64,000 bases of DNA from Terrabacter sp. MAHUQ-38 (GTDB taxonomy: Bacteria > Actinomycetota > Actinomycetes > Actinomycetales > Dermatophilaceae): positions 1,178,001 through 1,242,000 of the forward strand of contig NZ_JACVCU010000001.1 in NCBI RefSeq assembly GCF_014518425.1, read 5' to 3'. The notes under the pieces are model-generated. The model was not told the origin of the DNA. It saw only the letters and a list, made by a program, of their open reading frames with translations, and ran no database searches. Numbering within the stretch: position 1 is the first letter of the stretch; every line of letters starts with the position of its first letter. The position numbers and the translations under genes are program-made. Shown piece by piece: positions 37,561 to 47,301 of the stretch.

Positions 37561-37599
37561 CGAACGGCCCCGCTCACCACAGGTGGGCGGGGCCGTTCG
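37561..37599. terminator. Strong bidirectional terminator hairpin
   Basis: 18-bp arms CGAACGGCCCCGCTCACC (37561-37578) and its complement (37582-37599), one G-T wobble, loop ACA. Lies between the convergent GH3 and GH1 genes. Confidence 0.85.
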
Positions 37600-37695
37600 A
37601 CGTGCGGGCTTCCGGGGGGGCAAGTCAGCCGTGGCGCGGCTGGCGCGGCGTCCGCAAGGACGGCGCGCTGGGCGACCGTGAGCTTGTGCGCTTCC

Positions 37696-39156
37696 TCAGT
37701 CGCGCGCCGCGTCCCCTCGCGAGACTGCCTCGTGGACGGCGAGGAGGCCGGCGTACCACCGGCCGGAGTCCTTGATGGTCCGGACCTGGGTGTCGTAGTC
37801 GACGTGCACGATGCCGAAGCGCCGCTCGTAGCCGTAGGCCCACTCGAAGTTGTCGAGCAGTGACCAGACGAGGTAGCCGCCCACGTCGGCGCCGGCGTCG
37901 ATCGCGTCGGCCACCGCCCCGAGGTGTGACCGGACGTATGCCGTCCGGTCGGCGTCGCGGACTCGCCCGTCCGCATCGACCCGGTCGGGGAACGCCGCCC
38001 CGTTCTCGGTAATGAGCAGGGGCAGGCCCGGGTAGCGCCTCGCGAGGCCGGTGAGCAGCTCGGTCAGCCCGGCAGGGTCGATGTTCCAGCCCATGGCGGT
38101 GTGTGGTGGTGCCGTGGCGGGGAACTCGACGTCGTCCGCCCCGACCCACGGGCTCGCGCCGTCGCCATGGCCGTCGGCCGTCTGCTTCGGGCCGGTCCCG
38201 ACGTGCTGGCGCACCAGGCAGCTCGCGTAGTAGTTGACGCCCAGGGTCGTCAGCGGCACGGCGATCTGCTCGAGATCGCCGTCGTGGACGAACCCGAAGT
38301 CGCTGACGCCGGCGACGTCGTGGAGCAGGTCGTCGGGATAGCGGCCCTCGAGCATGGGCCCGAGGAACGCACGGTTCGCCAGGGCGTCGACCTTGCGCAC
38401 GGCCTCGAGGTCTCCGGGGCTGGACGGGTCGACGGGGCGCGGCACGTGGAAGTTGAGCGCTGCGCCCACCCCGAGGTCGTCGCCCGCGACGGCCCGCAAC
38501 GCCCGCCCGCCGAGTCCGTGCGCGAGGTTGAGGTGGTGCACGGCGGCGAGGGCTGCCGCCGGTTCGGTACGTCCGGGTGCGTGCACGCCCGCGGCGTAGC
38601 CGAGGTAGGCCGAGCACCACGGTTCGTTGAGCGTCAGCCACAACGGGATCCGGTCGCCGAGGCGCTGGGCGACGAGGCCCGCATACTCGGCGAAGCGGTA
38701 GGCCGTGTCGCGCACCGGCCACCCGCCGGCATCCTCGAGTGCCTGCGGCAGGTCCCAGTGGTAGAGCGTCGGGATGGGCTGGATCCCCTTGTCCAGCAAG
38801 GAGTCCACGAGCCGCGAGTAGAAGTCGAGGCCCTTCTCGTTTGCGGGGCCACGTCCGGTCGGCTGGACCCGCGGCCACGCGATCGAGAAGCGGTAGGCGC
38901 CCAGGCCGAGTCCCGCCATGAGTGCGACGTCCTCGCGCCAGCGGTGGAAGTGGTCCACGGCCACGTCGCCGGTGTCGCCCCCGAGCGTGCGGCCCGGCGT
39001 GTGGCTGAACGTGTCCCAGATGGAGGATCCGCGCCCGTCCTCGTGCACGCTTCCCTCGATCTGGTATGCCGCGGTCGCGGCACCCCAGCGGAAGCCCGCC
39101 GGGAACCGCTGGGCGAGAGAGGCCGTCGCGGAGCGCACGCGGGTCGGGGTCGTCAT
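37696..39156 (-). CDS. GH1 beta-glucosidase
   Basis: 486 residues, typical GH1 length and no signal peptide, so cytoplasmic. [18 protein letters not shown] opens the barrel; acid/base Glu178 lies in LTLNEPW and nucleophile Glu384 in ITENGAAF, with [18 protein letters not shown] near the end. It hydrolyses terminal beta-glucosides (possibly beta-galactosides) of imported oligosaccharides. ATG 39156 overlaps the GH31 stop (ATGA), so translation is coupled. It is the last gene of the LacI-controlled operon. Confidence 0.94.
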   Translation of the reverse strand: MTTPTRVRSATASLAQRFPAGFRWGAATAAYQIEGSVHEDGRGSSIWDTFSHTPGRTLGGDTGDVAVDHFHRWREDVALMAGLGLGAYRFSIAWPRVQPTGRGPANEKGLDFYSRLVDSLLDKGIQPIPTLYHWDLPQALEDAGGWPVRDTAYRFAEYAGLVAQRLGDRIPLWLTLNEPWCSAYLGYAAGVHAPGRTEPAAALAAVHHLNLAHGLGGRALRAVAGDDLGVGAALNFHVPRPVDPSSPGDLEAVRKVDALANRAFLGPMLEGRYPDDLLHDVAGVSDFGFVHDGDLEQIAVPLTTLGVNYYASCLVRQHVGTGPKQTADGHGDGASPWVGADDVEFPATAPPHTAMGWNIDPAGLTELLTGLARRYPGLPLLITENGAAFPDRVDADGRVRDADRTAYVRSHLGAVADAIDAGADVGGYLVWSLLDNFEWAYGYERRFGIVHVDYDTQVRTIKDSGRWYAGLLAVHEAVSRGDAARD

Positions 39157-41519
39157 GACGCCGGCCCGGTGGCGAGGGTGATCTCGACGACCTCGTCCGC
39201 CGCCTCGACGAGGAGGCCGCCGACGGCATACGGCAGGTCGTCCGGGTGCGGGATCGCCCGCCCGCCGACCACGGTCGCCGCACTGCCGGCGCCCACGACG
39301 AGCACCCGGAAGCCGCCCGCGAGGTCGGGGCCCGAGGCCCGTCGCGCGGTGATGACCTCGCCAGTGCGCTCCACGGTGAAAACGGTGTCGGCGTCGCCCG
39401 CGAAGCCGGGGACGGTCACCTCGCGGACACCGTCGGCGAGCTCGACGAGGGCCAGCGTGACGCCGTCTGCCCACGCGTACTCGGGTGAGTCGCTGCGAGC
39501 GCCGAGCGGCAGCACCGTGTCGGGCCGGACGAGCAGGGGAACCGAGTCGAAGCCGTGCTGTTCGCGCACCCACGCGGGGCCCGTGACCGTGCGTCCGTCG
39601 AGCAGGCCGGTCCAGCGGCCGGAGGGCACGTAGTAGTCGACCGCGCCCTCGTGCGAGAGCACCGGCGCGACGAGCAGCGAGTCGCCGAGGGTGTACTGGC
39701 GGTCGAGGTGTGCCACGGCCGGGTCGTCCGGGAACTCGAGGAGCAGGGGACGCATCACCCCCACGCCGTCGCTCGTCACCTCCCGCGCGACCCTCGCGAG
39801 GTAGGGCATGAGGGCGAGCTTGAGCCGGGTGAAGCGGCGCGTCACCTCGACCGCCTCGTCGTCGAACGCCCATGGCACGCGGTAGGAGTCCGACCCGTGC
39901 AGCCGGCTGTGGCTCGAGAGCAGCCCGAAGGCGAGCCACCGCTTGAAGACCGCAGGGTCCGGTGTGCCCTCGAAGCCGCCGATGTCGTGGGACCAGTAGC
40001 CGAACCCCGAGTAGGCGAGGGAGAGCCCGCCCCGGAGCGACTCGGCCATCGACGGGAACGTCGAGTCGCAGTCGCCACCCCAGTGGACCGGGAACTGCTG
40101 CCCGCCCGCCGTGGCGGAGCGGGCGAAGAGCACCGCCTCCCCGTCACCCTTGGTGCGCCGGAGCAGGTCGAAGACCGCGCGGTTGTAGAGATGCGTGTAG
40201 TAGTTGTGCATCCGCTCCGGGTCGCTGCCGTCGTGCCAGACGACATCCGTCGGGATCCGCTCGCCGAAGTCGGTCTTGAACGCGTCGACGCCCAGGTCGA
40301 GCAGCTTGTGGAGCTCACCGGTGAACCAGTCGACGGCGGCCGGGTTGGTCAGGTCGACGAGGCCCATCCCGGCCTGCCACTTGTCCCACTGCCACACGCT
40401 GCCGTCGGGCCGTCGCACGAGGTAGCCCTTCTCCATCCCCTCGGCGAACAGGTGCGACCGTTGCGCGATGTAGGGGTTGATCCACACGCACACCCGCAGG
40501 CCCTTTGCCTTGAGCCGCCGGAGCATCCCCGCGGGGTCGGGGAACGTGGCGGGATCCCAGACGAAGTCGCACCAGTGGAACTCGCGCATCCAGAAGCAGT
40601 CGAAGTGGAAGACCGACAGGGGCAGCCCGCGCTCGGTCATGCCGTCGACGAAGGACATGACCGTCGCCTCGTCATAGCTCGTCGTGAACGACGTGGAGAG
40701 CCAGAGACCGTACGACCAGGCCGGCACCTGCGGGGCCCGGCCGGTGAGAGCCGTGTACCTCGCGAGGATCTCCTTCGGCGAGGGCCCGTGGATGACGTAG
40801 TACTCGAGCTGCTCGCCTGCGACGGAGAACTGGGTCGCGGACACCGCCTCCGACGCCACCTCGAACGACACCTCCTCGGGGTGCCGCACGAAGACCCCGT
40901 AGCCCGCGTTCGTGAGGTAGAACGGCACGTTCTTGTAGGCCTGCTCGCTGCTCGTGCCGCCGTCGGCGTTCCAGATGTCGACGGTCTGCCCGTTCTTGAC
41001 GAGCGGACCGAAGCGCTCGCCCAGCCCATAGACGAGGTCGCCGACCCCGAGGGCCAGCTGGTCGACGGCGAAGACGTCGTCGTCCTCGAAGAGGGCGACG
41101 CCGGTGCCGCGCGGCATCGACCCGGTCAGGCGGCGTCCGCCGGCAAGGAAGCTCACCGCGTACCCGGGGCCCTTCGCGACGTGCACGCTGAGGCCACCGG
41201 CAGTGAGCGTCCCGCCGTCGTCGTCGACGCTCACGCAGACCGGCGCGTCAGCGACACCGTCGACCCCGAACTGCGGGTGCCTCGGGCCCCCTCCCAGGTG
41301 CCGGCCCAGCCGGACGCGGATGACGTCGGGCATGGGGGAGCTGAACTCGACCGTCAGCAGGGGGCGGTTGAGCGTGTCGCCGCGGGTGTGGATGCGGGCC
41401 GTGGGGGCGTATGCCGTCAGTGTCCTGCCGTCGTCGCCGACCTCGAGGTCGCGGACCTCGGCGGGGCGCAGCAGCGTCACGCCGTGGCGGGACTGCCAGT
41501 AGCCGTCAGTGAACTTCAT
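39153..41519 (-). CDS. yicI: GH31 alpha-xylosidase (YicI type)
   Basis: 788 residues, the size of YicI. The nucleophile Asp417 lies in [12 protein letters not shown], which with [16 protein letters not shown] closely follows E. coli YicI; the acid/base Asp is in [13 protein letters not shown] (about 485). The KTDFGERIP form separates alpha-xylosidases from GH31 alpha-glucosidases. No signal peptide, so it acts in the cytoplasm, releasing xylose from alpha-xylosyl ends such as isoprimeverose. With the GH1 and GH3 enzymes and the importer this fits xyloglucan-oligosaccharide breakdown. ATG 41519 has CGGAG upstream. Confidence 0.92.
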   Translation of the reverse strand: MKFTDGYWQSRHGVTLLRPAEVRDLEVGDDGRTLTAYAPTARIHTRGDTLNRPLLTVEFSSPMPDVIRVRLGRHLGGGPRHPQFGVDGVADAPVCVSVDDDGGTLTAGGLSVHVAKGPGYAVSFLAGGRRLTGSMPRGTGVALFEDDDVFAVDQLALGVGDLVYGLGERFGPLVKNGQTVDIWNADGGTSSEQAYKNVPFYLTNAGYGVFVRHPEEVSFEVASEAVSATQFSVAGEQLEYYVIHGPSPKEILARYTALTGRAPQVPAWSYGLWLSTSFTTSYDEATVMSFVDGMTERGLPLSVFHFDCFWMREFHWCDFVWDPATFPDPAGMLRRLKAKGLRVCVWINPYIAQRSHLFAEGMEKGYLVRRPDGSVWQWDKWQAGMGLVDLTNPAAVDWFTGELHKLLDLGVDAFKTDFGERIPTDVVWHDGSDPERMHNYYTHLYNRAVFDLLRRTKGDGEAVLFARSATAGGQQFPVHWGGDCDSTFPSMAESLRGGLSLAYSGFGYWSHDIGGFEGTPDPAVFKRWLAFGLLSSHSRLHGSDSYRVPWAFDDEAVEVTRRFTRLKLALMPYLARVAREVTSDGVGVMRPLLLEFPDDPAVAHLDRQYTLGDSLLVAPVLSHEGAVDYYVPSGRWTGLLDGRTVTGPAWVREQHGFDSVPLLVRPDTVLPLGARSDSPEYAWADGVTLALVELADGVREVTVPGFAGDADTVFTVERTGEVITARRASGPDLAGGFRVLVVGAGSAATVVGGRAIPHPDDLPYAVGGLLVEAADEVVEITLATGPAS

Positions 41520-41579
41520 GGGAGCTCCGTGCTCGCTTTCGTCGTGCGGGGGGCGTCACGTCTGCGCTCACTTCTGCGC

Positions 41580-42503
41580 TCACTTCTCGGCGCCGGCCAT
41601 GACGCCGCGCGTCAGGGTGCGCTGGAAGATGAGGAAGAAGATGACGCAGGGGATGAGGGAGATGAGAGCGCCGGCATTCGTCGTGGGGGCGTCCATGATG
41701 CGGTCGCCCTGGAGCGTCGCGAGCGCGACGGGCACGGTCTGCGTCTTGTTGGAGATGAGCATCACCAGGGGGATGAAGAACTCGTTCCACGTCCAGATGA
41801 AGAAGAAGATGACGAGCACCGTGAGCGTCGGGCGCGTGATGGGGAAGACGACGCGCCACAGGGTCTGCCACCGGCTCGCGCCGTCCAGGGCTGCGGCCTC
41901 GAGCACCGACCGCGGGAAGGTGCCGAGGACGGAGGCGAGCAGGTAGGTGCCGAACGCGCTCTGGATGACGGTGAAGATGATGATCACCGAGAGCTGCGTG
42001 TTGTAGAGGCCGACCTGCTTGGCGAAGAAGTAGAGCGGGTAGACCAGGGCTTCCTGCGGCAGCATGTTGGCGAGCAGGAAGAGCCCGACGATCCACAGCC
42101 GTCCCCTCACCCGGCCGATGCCGAGGGCGAACGCGTTGAGCAGCGACACGACGGTCGCCGCGACCGCCACGGCGCTCGAGATGATGATCGAGTTGAGCAG
42201 CTTCTGGGGGTAGTTCACCTGCTCCCAGTAGGTCGTCAGCCCCTTCGTGTAGATCTCGGTCGGCAGGCTCAGTGGGCCGTTGCTGCTGTAGTCCGACGGC
42301 GACTTGAACGCGTTGAGCAGCATGAGCAGGAACGGCGCGATGACGGCGAGGGCGCACAGGGTGATGAGGACGAGGACGACCCAACGGCCCGGGCCGCGGT
42401 GCAGCCGGCTGGTGAACCGGGGAGCCGGAGAGGCCGGCCCGTCGGTGCCGGGGGCCTGCGTCCCGGGAGCCTGGGTGGTGGAGGTGGTGATGATGGCGCT
42501 CAT
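41580..42503 (-). CDS. Carbohydrate ABC importer permease (MalG type)
   Basis: 307 residues, six membrane helices. The cytoplasmic EAA loop reads EAAALDGASRWQTLWRVVFPI, as in the CUT1 family. A Pro/Gly/Thr-rich N-terminus with short direct repeats (QAPGTQAPGT) precedes the first helix. ATG 42503 overlaps the stop of the preceding permease gene (ATGA). The ATPase of this importer is not in the window; as usual for actinobacterial CUT1 systems a shared MsiK-type ATPase elsewhere is expected. GH31 follows after 60 bp containing a short direct repeat TCTGCGCTCACT. Confidence 0.93.
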   Translation of the reverse strand: MSAIITTSTTQAPGTQAPGTDGPASPAPRFTSRLHRGPGRWVVLVLITLCALAVIAPFLLMLLNAFKSPSDYSSNGPLSLPTEIYTKGLTTYWEQVNYPQKLLNSIIISSAVAVAATVVSLLNAFALGIGRVRGRLWIVGLFLLANMLPQEALVYPLYFFAKQVGLYNTQLSVIIIFTVIQSAFGTYLLASVLGTFPRSVLEAAALDGASRWQTLWRVVFPITRPTLTVLVIFFFIWTWNEFFIPLVMLISNKTQTVPVALATLQGDRIMDAPTTNAGALISLIPCVIFFLIFQRTLTRGVMAGAEK

Positions 42504-43456
42504 CGCTCATCCCTTCGCTCGGCCCGAGCCTGCAGGGCCATGAAGACCCCTGCGACGACCACGATGATCAGCGTGAGCACCGTTGCGATGGCGGCCCCGT
42601 AGCCGACGTCGAGCTTCTTGAAGAACGTGTTGTAGGCGAAGTAGGAGGGCACGTTGGTGCTGTTCTCCGGCCCGCCGCGGGTCAGTGCGAAGATCGGCGC
42701 GAAGACCTTGAGCGCGGCGATCGTGCAGGTCAGCGTGACGACGTAGGTCTCCGGGCGGATCTGCGGGATCGTGATGGCCCGGAGTCGGTCCCACCACCCG
42801 GCGCCGTCGAGCTCGGCTGCCTCGTAGAGCTCGGGGTCGACCCGGCCGAGCGCCGCCATGAAGATGACGACCGGGTAGCCGATCTGCACCCAGACGAGCA
42901 CGAGCATGACCGCCGGCATGGCGAACCCCGGGTCGCCGAGCCAGTCCTGGCCCAGCGAGCCGAGGCCTACCGCCTCGAGGAGGCCGTTGACGGCCCCGTC
43001 CGGTCGCAGCACCCACCCCCACACGATGCCGGCCACGACGACCGGCAGGATCTGCGGGAGGTAGAAGGTCGCGCGCAGCACAGACACGACACCGGCTCCG
43101 AACCGGCGGCCGAGGTAGTCGAACAGGACGGCGGCGAGCACGAGGCCGATGACCGTGGGCACGACGACCATCGCGACGACCATCGCCAGCGAGTTGCGGA
43201 ACGATGTCCAGAACACGTCGTCGGCGAAAAGCCTTGCGTACTGGTGGAACCCGGCGAAGCGGGGCTTGCCGACACCGGACCAGCGGGTCAGCGAGAGGTA
43301 GATGTTGTAGAAGAAGGGGATCCCGATGACGGCCGTGAAGAGGACCGCCCCCGGGATGAAGTACGTCCAGTAGGACGCCTCCCGGCGGCGCCGGCTCGTG
43401 AGCCGGCCGGTCGGGACCGACGCGTCGTCGGTGCGGCTGAGTGTGGCGCTCGACAT
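42500..43456 (-). CDS. Carbohydrate ABC importer permease (MalF type)
   Basis: 318 residues, six helices, with the MalF-type EAA loop YEAAELDGAGWWDRLRAITIPQIRP and the start WTYFIPGAVLFTAVIGIPFFYNIYLSLT. ATG 43456 has GGAGGAAAC upstream. It lies 58 bp after the binding-protein gene, from which it is separated by a 14-bp hairpin, and overlaps the second permease by 4 bp. Forms the membrane channel with that permease. Confidence 0.93.
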   Translation of the reverse strand: MSSATLSRTDDASVPTGRLTSRRRREASYWTYFIPGAVLFTAVIGIPFFYNIYLSLTRWSGVGKPRFAGFHQYARLFADDVFWTSFRNSLAMVVAMVVVPTVIGLVLAAVLFDYLGRRFGAGVVSVLRATFYLPQILPVVVAGIVWGWVLRPDGAVNGLLEAVGLGSLGQDWLGDPGFAMPAVMLVLVWVQIGYPVVIFMAALGRVDPELYEAAELDGAGWWDRLRAITIPQIRPETYVVTLTCTIAALKVFAPIFALTRGGPENSTNVPSYFAYNTFFKKLDVGYGAAIATVLTLIIVVVAGVFMALQARAERRDER

Positions 43457-43468
43457 GTTTCCTCCGTT

Positions 43469-43498
43469 CGGGGTGGGGCGGCTGGCCGCCCCACCCCG
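43469..43498 (-). terminator. Intercistronic hairpin behind the binding-protein gene
   Basis: Perfect 14-bp arms CGGGGTGGGGCGGC (43469-43482) and its complement (43485-43498), with an effective 4-nt loop. It sits between binding-protein stop and first permease start, where such hairpins stabilise the upstream message or terminate part of the transcripts, favouring excess binding protein. Confidence 0.7.
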
Positions 43499-43514
43499 GT
43501 TGACGGCATCCGGG

Positions 43515-44831
43515 CTACTTGGCCTGGATCTCCTTGATGCCGTCGGCGTACGGCTTGGCCAGTGCGTCGAGCACTGCGCTCGGCTGCGCGGACTGGTTGA
43601 TGAGCCCCTGCAGCTTCGCCACGAGCACGTCGTAGTAGCCCGGGACCGGCCAGTCGGGGTAGAAGGCGAGCCCGTCCTGGTCGAGGAGCGTGGCGAAGTC
43701 CTCGGTCATCTTCCGGGTGCGCTCGTCGGTGATCTTCGACGGGTCCCCCGCCACGGGCAGGCCGCCCTTCTCGCCGAGGAGGTCCTGGACCTCCGGGCGG
43801 AGCGTGATGTCGATGAAGTCGTAGGCGAGCGACTTCGCCTTGGAGTTCTCGGGCACGACCCAGAGGTTGCCCGAGGAGCCGGCATCGAGCTTGTTGCCGG
43901 GGAAGAGCATGGTGCCCCAGTCGAATCCCTTGATCTCGTCGGCGAACCGGCCGAACCACCAGCTGCCCGACACGATCATCGGCGTCTTGCCGCCGATGAA
44001 GGCCGTGCCCATGTCCTCCGCCTTGGCGCTCGCGGTGTTCTTTGCGACGTAGCCCTTCTTGACCCAGGCGTCGAAGGTGTCGGCGCCGTACTTCAGCGGG
44101 TCGGCGTGGAAGTCGACGGCCCCCTTGTAGAGCTGGTAGCTGTCGACGAAGGCACGATCGGCCTTGGACAGGGCCAGCTGGTAGTAGAGCTGGCCTGCGG
44201 GGTACTCGGCGCCGGACATCCCGAGGCCGGCAATCCCCTTGGCCTTGAAGGCTGCCAGCGCCGACTCGAGCTCGGCGAAGGTCGTCGGCAGCTTGACGCC
44301 GTTCTTCGTGAAGAGGTCCTTGTTGTAGTAGACCATGACGTACTCGCCGTAGTTCGGGACGCCGTACCAGACGTTGCCGCCCATGACGCCCTTCTCGTCG
44401 TACTTGGCCGTCGTCTGCAGGCTCGGGCTCAGCTTCTTGTCCCAGCCGCGCTTCTGCGCCTCTCCGGTCAGGTCGGTGAGCAGCCCCTGGGAGGCGAGCA
44501 GGCCGGCGGTGGCGTTGCCCTTGTTGTACTCCATGATGTCGGGACCCTCTTCGGAGTTGAGGATCATGCCGGCGTTCTGCTGGATCTGCTCGAACGCCTT
44601 GCGCTCGAACTCGACCTTCACACCGGGGTGCTCCTTCTTGAAGATCTCGATGGCCTTGTCCCAGGCCACGCCCATCGCGCCGTTCGCGCTCTCGTAGTGC
44701 CACAGGCGCAGGGTCTTGGCCCCGGTGTCGTCGGCACCCGCTCCCGGTGACTCGCCGCCGCTGCAGGCGCCCAGGGCCAGGGCCGCTGCGGCCGCAGCCG
44801 CCAGGGCTGCCCGGTGAAAGGAAAACCTCAT
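43515..44831 (-). CDS. Sugar-binding lipoprotein of ABC importer
   Basis: 438 residues. The leader MRFSFHRAALAAAAAAALALGAC ends in a lipobox (LGAC), so it is membrane-anchored outside the cell. The mature part is a CUT1 binding protein: TLRLWHYESANGAM, EQIQQNAGMILNSEEGPDIMEYN, YGVPNYGEYVMVYYNKDLF, GKTPMIVSGSWWFGRF. Aromatic residues around GSWWFG probably stack on the sugar. ATG 44831 has AAGGAG upstream. It is the first gene of the operon and is directly behind a LacI operator. Probable ligand: a glucan or xyloglucan oligosaccharide, inferred from the linked hydrolases. Confidence 0.93.
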   Translation of the reverse strand: MRFSFHRAALAAAAAAALALGACSGGESPGAGADDTGAKTLRLWHYESANGAMGVAWDKAIEIFKKEHPGVKVEFERKAFEQIQQNAGMILNSEEGPDIMEYNKGNATAGLLASQGLLTDLTGEAQKRGWDKKLSPSLQTTAKYDEKGVMGGNVWYGVPNYGEYVMVYYNKDLFTKNGVKLPTTFAELESALAAFKAKGIAGLGMSGAEYPAGQLYYQLALSKADRAFVDSYQLYKGAVDFHADPLKYGADTFDAWVKKGYVAKNTASAKAEDMGTAFIGGKTPMIVSGSWWFGRFADEIKGFDWGTMLFPGNKLDAGSSGNLWVVPENSKAKSLAYDFIDITLRPEVQDLLGEKGGLPVAGDPSKITDERTRKMTEDFATLLDQDGLAFYPDWPVPGYYDVLVAKLQGLINQSAQPSAVLDALAKPYADGIKEIQAK

Positions 44832-44855
44832 TGTCGCTCCTTGGTCAGGTACAGT

Positions 44856-44871
44856 GTCGAAGCGCTTCGAC
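44856..44871. promoter_or_regulatory. LacI-family operator of the transport operon
   Basis: Perfect 16-bp palindrome GTCGAAGCGCTTCGAC, containing the same 14-mer found twice before the GH3 gene. It covers the predicted start site of the minus-strand operon. Confidence 0.88.
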
Positions 44872-44898
44872 TGTCCCATCGACAGCGGAGGGAGTCAA
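44870..44898 (-). promoter_or_regulatory. Promoter of the sugar transport/hydrolase operon
   Basis: Minus-strand -35 TTGACT (44893-44898), 17-bp spacer, -10 GACAGT (44870-44875), abutting the operator. The same -35/17/-10/operator layout is seen at the GH3 promoter. An AT-rich patch at 44895-44922 probably also holds the promoter of the divergent LacI gene. Confidence 0.68.
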
Positions 44899-44967
44899 TA
44901 GTTTTGCGGGAATACAAATTAGGCCGGAGGGCGATCCCGGCCGCGGACGACCGAGACGGAGGTGGCG

Positions 44968-46026
44968 GTGACCGAGCAGTCCCTCGCCTATGGTGATCGC
45001 ATGCCCACGATCGCGGACGTCGCCCGAGAGGCCGGCGTGGCACCGAGCACGGTGTCCTACGTGCTGAGCGGCAAGCGGGCCATCTCGCCCGGGACGCGGG
45101 CCCGCGTCGAGGCCGGCATCGCCCGCCTGGGCTACCGGCCGAACGCCGGGGCGCGAGCCCTCGCCAGCGCGAGCACGAAGATCGTGGCGCTCGTGGCACC
45201 ACTGCGCACCGACATCAACGTGCCGGTCATCATGCAGTTCGTCGCGGCCATCGCCCTGCAGTGTCGGGCTCGCGACTACGACGTGCTGCTCGTGATCAAG
45301 GACGAGGGCCCCGAGGTGCTCGACCGGATCGTCCAGGGCTCGATGGCGGATGCGCTCATCGTCATGGACGTCGAGGCCCACGAGCCCCGGCTCGAGAGCC
45401 TGCGCGGCTCCGGCTTTCCCGTCGTGCTCATCGGGGTGCCCGAGACGCCGGGCGACTTCAGCTGCGTCGACCTCGACTTCGCCGCAGCTGCGAGGGTCTG
45501 CGTCGAGCGGCTCGCGGAGCTCGGGCACCGCGACATCGCGCTCCTCGGTCCCACACCGGCGGTCTACGAGCGGGGGACGAGCTACGCGCTGCGTTTCCGG
45601 GACGGGTTCGAGGCCGGCGCGGCGGAGGCTGGGCTGCGCGCCTCGGTCCACGCCCTCAGCCCGGGCCACCACGAGGTCGAGGCCCAGGTCGACGCGCTGC
45701 TCCGTGACGAGCCGGAGGTCACGGGCCTGGTGGTGCACAACGAGGCGGCGCTGCCGGCCCTGCTCACGGCCCTGAGGTCGCGCGGCCGCGACGTCCCGGA
45801 GCGCATGTCGATCGTCGCCCTGTGCCCCGACGACATCGCCGAGGCGCAGTCGGTGCCACTCGACGCCGTGTCGATCCCCGCCGCCGACGTGGGCCGTCGC
45901 GCGGTCGAGCTGGCCATGGGCCAGCTGGCCGGGCAGCTCGGCGGCCAGGAGCTCCTCCCACCGCACCTGCAGGTCCGCGGCAGCGCCGCAGAGCCTCACC
46001 GCGTGGAGGTCACCGGTCGTCCGTGA
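44968..46026 (+). CDS. LacI-family repressor of the glycoside regulon
   Basis: 352 residues. Helix-turn-helix MPTIADVAREAGVAPSTVSYVLSGKR with hinge helix RPNAGARALASAST, then a sugar-binding periplasmic-type domain. Start GTG 44968 has GGAGG 5 nt upstream and adds 11 residues before the usual MPTIADVA; ATG 45001 is the alternative. It is divergent from the binding-protein gene, and the operator sequence is repeated at the GH3 promoter, so it probably represses both units and is released by an oligosaccharide or its product. No operator copy was seen overlapping its own promoter. Confidence 0.9.
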   Translation: MTEQSLAYGDRMPTIADVAREAGVAPSTVSYVLSGKRAISPGTRARVEAGIARLGYRPNAGARALASASTKIVALVAPLRTDINVPVIMQFVAAIALQCRARDYDVLLVIKDEGPEVLDRIVQGSMADALIVMDVEAHEPRLESLRGSGFPVVLIGVPETPGDFSCVDLDFAAAARVCVERLAELGHRDIALLGPTPAVYERGTSYALRFRDGFEAGAAEAGLRASVHALSPGHHEVEAQVDALLRDEPEVTGLVVHNEAALPALLTALRSRGRDVPERMSIVALCPDDIAEAQSVPLDAVSIPAADVGRRAVELAMGQLAGQLGGQELLPPHLQVRGSAAEPHRVEVTGRP

Positions 46027-46075
46027 CCGGCGGCTCGTGTGCCCGGGACGCCACCCGGTGGGGGAGACTGGCGCG

Positions 46076-47284
46076 GTGACCACCCCGCCCCGATCGCTCC
46101 AGCCGTCACGCCGCTCGCAGGTGCCGCCCTTCCAGGTCATGGACGTGCTCGACCGGGTGGCCGTGCTGCGGGCTGACGGGCGCGACGTCGTGTCCCTCTG
46201 CGCGGGTGAGCCCTCGGGAGGAGCACCGAGCCTCGTGTCGGAGGCGGCGGCCCGTATCCACGCGTCAGGCCGGGCGCTGACGTACACGTCTGCTCTCGGC
46301 ATCCGTGAGCTGCGAGCCGAGCTCGCCGCGCACTACCGCCGCTGGTACGACCTCGACGTCGACCCAGCGCGCGTCGCGATCACGACCGGTTCGTCGGGCG
46401 GGTTCGTGCTCGCCTTCCTCGCCGCCTTCGAGGCCGGCGACCGGGTCGCGCTGGCCCGGCCCGGCTACCCCGCCTACCGCAACATCCTGTCCTCGCTCGG
46501 CTGCGAGGTCGTCGAGATCGACTGCGGCCCCGACACCCGCTACCAGCCGACCCCGGCCCTGCTCGACGCCGCCCAGGCCGACGGGCCGCTCGCCGGCCTC
46601 ATCGTCGCCTCGCCCGCCAACCCCACCGGCACGATGGTCGACCGCGGCGAGCTCGCCGCGATCGCCGGCTGGTGCGCCGACCACGGCGTGCGCCTCGTCA
46701 GCGACGAGATCTACCACGGCGTGACCTATCCCGAGCCCGGCGCCGCCGACCCGCGCGGCGTCTGCGCGTGGGAGCACGACGACGCGTCGGTGGTCATCTC
46801 CTCCTTCAGCAAGTACTGGGGGATGACCGGCTGGCGCCTCGGCTGGATGCTCCTGCCCGAGGACCTCGTGCGGCCCGCCGACGCGCTCGCCGGCAACGTC
46901 GCGCTGTGCCCACCCGCGCCCGCGCAGTATGCCGCCGTGTCGGCCTTCGCGGAAGAGTCCTACCGTGAGTGCGACGAAGCCGTCGCAGAGTTCGCTCGTA
47001 CGCGAGAGCTGTTGCTGGACAATGCTGCCCGTCTCGGCTGGGGAGAGTCGGCGCCCCCCGACGGCGCGTTCTACTACTGGGCCGAGCTCGGACCGCAGCT
47101 CGAGCGCTGGGGGAGCTCGGCGGCATACGCGAGCGCCCTGCTCGAGCAGGCGGGCGTGGCGATCACGCCGGGCGGGGACTTCGACGACCGCGCCGGCGGG
47201 CGTTCGGTGCGGCTCAGCTTCGCGGCGGGGAGCACGGCCGTCGGCGAGGCGATCGAGCGGGTCGTCGCCTTCCACGGCGGCTGA
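46076..47284 (+). CDS. PLP-dependent class I/II aminotransferase
   Basis: 402 residues. Fold type I features: VSLCAGEPSGGAP, ITTGSSGGFVLAFLAAFE, ARPGYPAYRNIL, SPANPTGTMVD, DEIYHGVTY and the Schiff-base Lys in SSFSKYWGMTGWRLGW. Resembles aspartate/aromatic aminotransferase-like enzymes; the amino donor is not clear. GTG 46076 follows GGGGGAG by 9 nt. It starts 50 bp after the LacI gene on the same strand and could be read through from it, but no functional link is evident. Confidence 0.9.
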   Translation: MTTPPRSLQPSRRSQVPPFQVMDVLDRVAVLRADGRDVVSLCAGEPSGGAPSLVSEAAARIHASGRALTYTSALGIRELRAELAAHYRRWYDLDVDPARVAITTGSSGGFVLAFLAAFEAGDRVALARPGYPAYRNILSSLGCEVVEIDCGPDTRYQPTPALLDAAQADGPLAGLIVASPANPTGTMVDRGELAAIAGWCADHGVRLVSDEIYHGVTYPEPGAADPRGVCAWEHDDASVVISSFSKYWGMTGWRLGWMLLPEDLVRPADALAGNVALCPPAPAQYAAVSAFAEESYRECDEAVAEFARTRELLLDNAARLGWGESAPPDGAFYYWAELGPQLERWGSSAAYASALLEQAGVAITPGGDFDDRAGGRSVRLSFAAGSTAVGEAIERVVAFHGG

Positions 47285-47288
47285 CCGC

Positions 47289-47294
47289 TACGGT
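47289..47294 (+). promoter_or_regulatory. Leaderless-type -10 box of the DUF5995 gene
   Basis: TACGGT, 7 nt before ATG 47302 and directly after the aminotransferase stop. No Shine-Dalgarno, no clear -35. Confidence 0.5.
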
Positions 47295-47301
47295 CCCCCG
47301 T

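Noticed and set aside
41506-42510. Second open frame of about 334 codons over the MalG-type permease
   Set aside because: It is the same stretch in another frame, His/Arg/Pro-rich, while the 307-residue frame has six helices and the EAA loop.
39555-42602. Very long open frame (about 1015 codons) on the plus strand
   Set aside because: It is antisense to GH31 and a permease gene, Arg/Glu/Asp/Val-rich with no domain, and arises from third-position GC bias.
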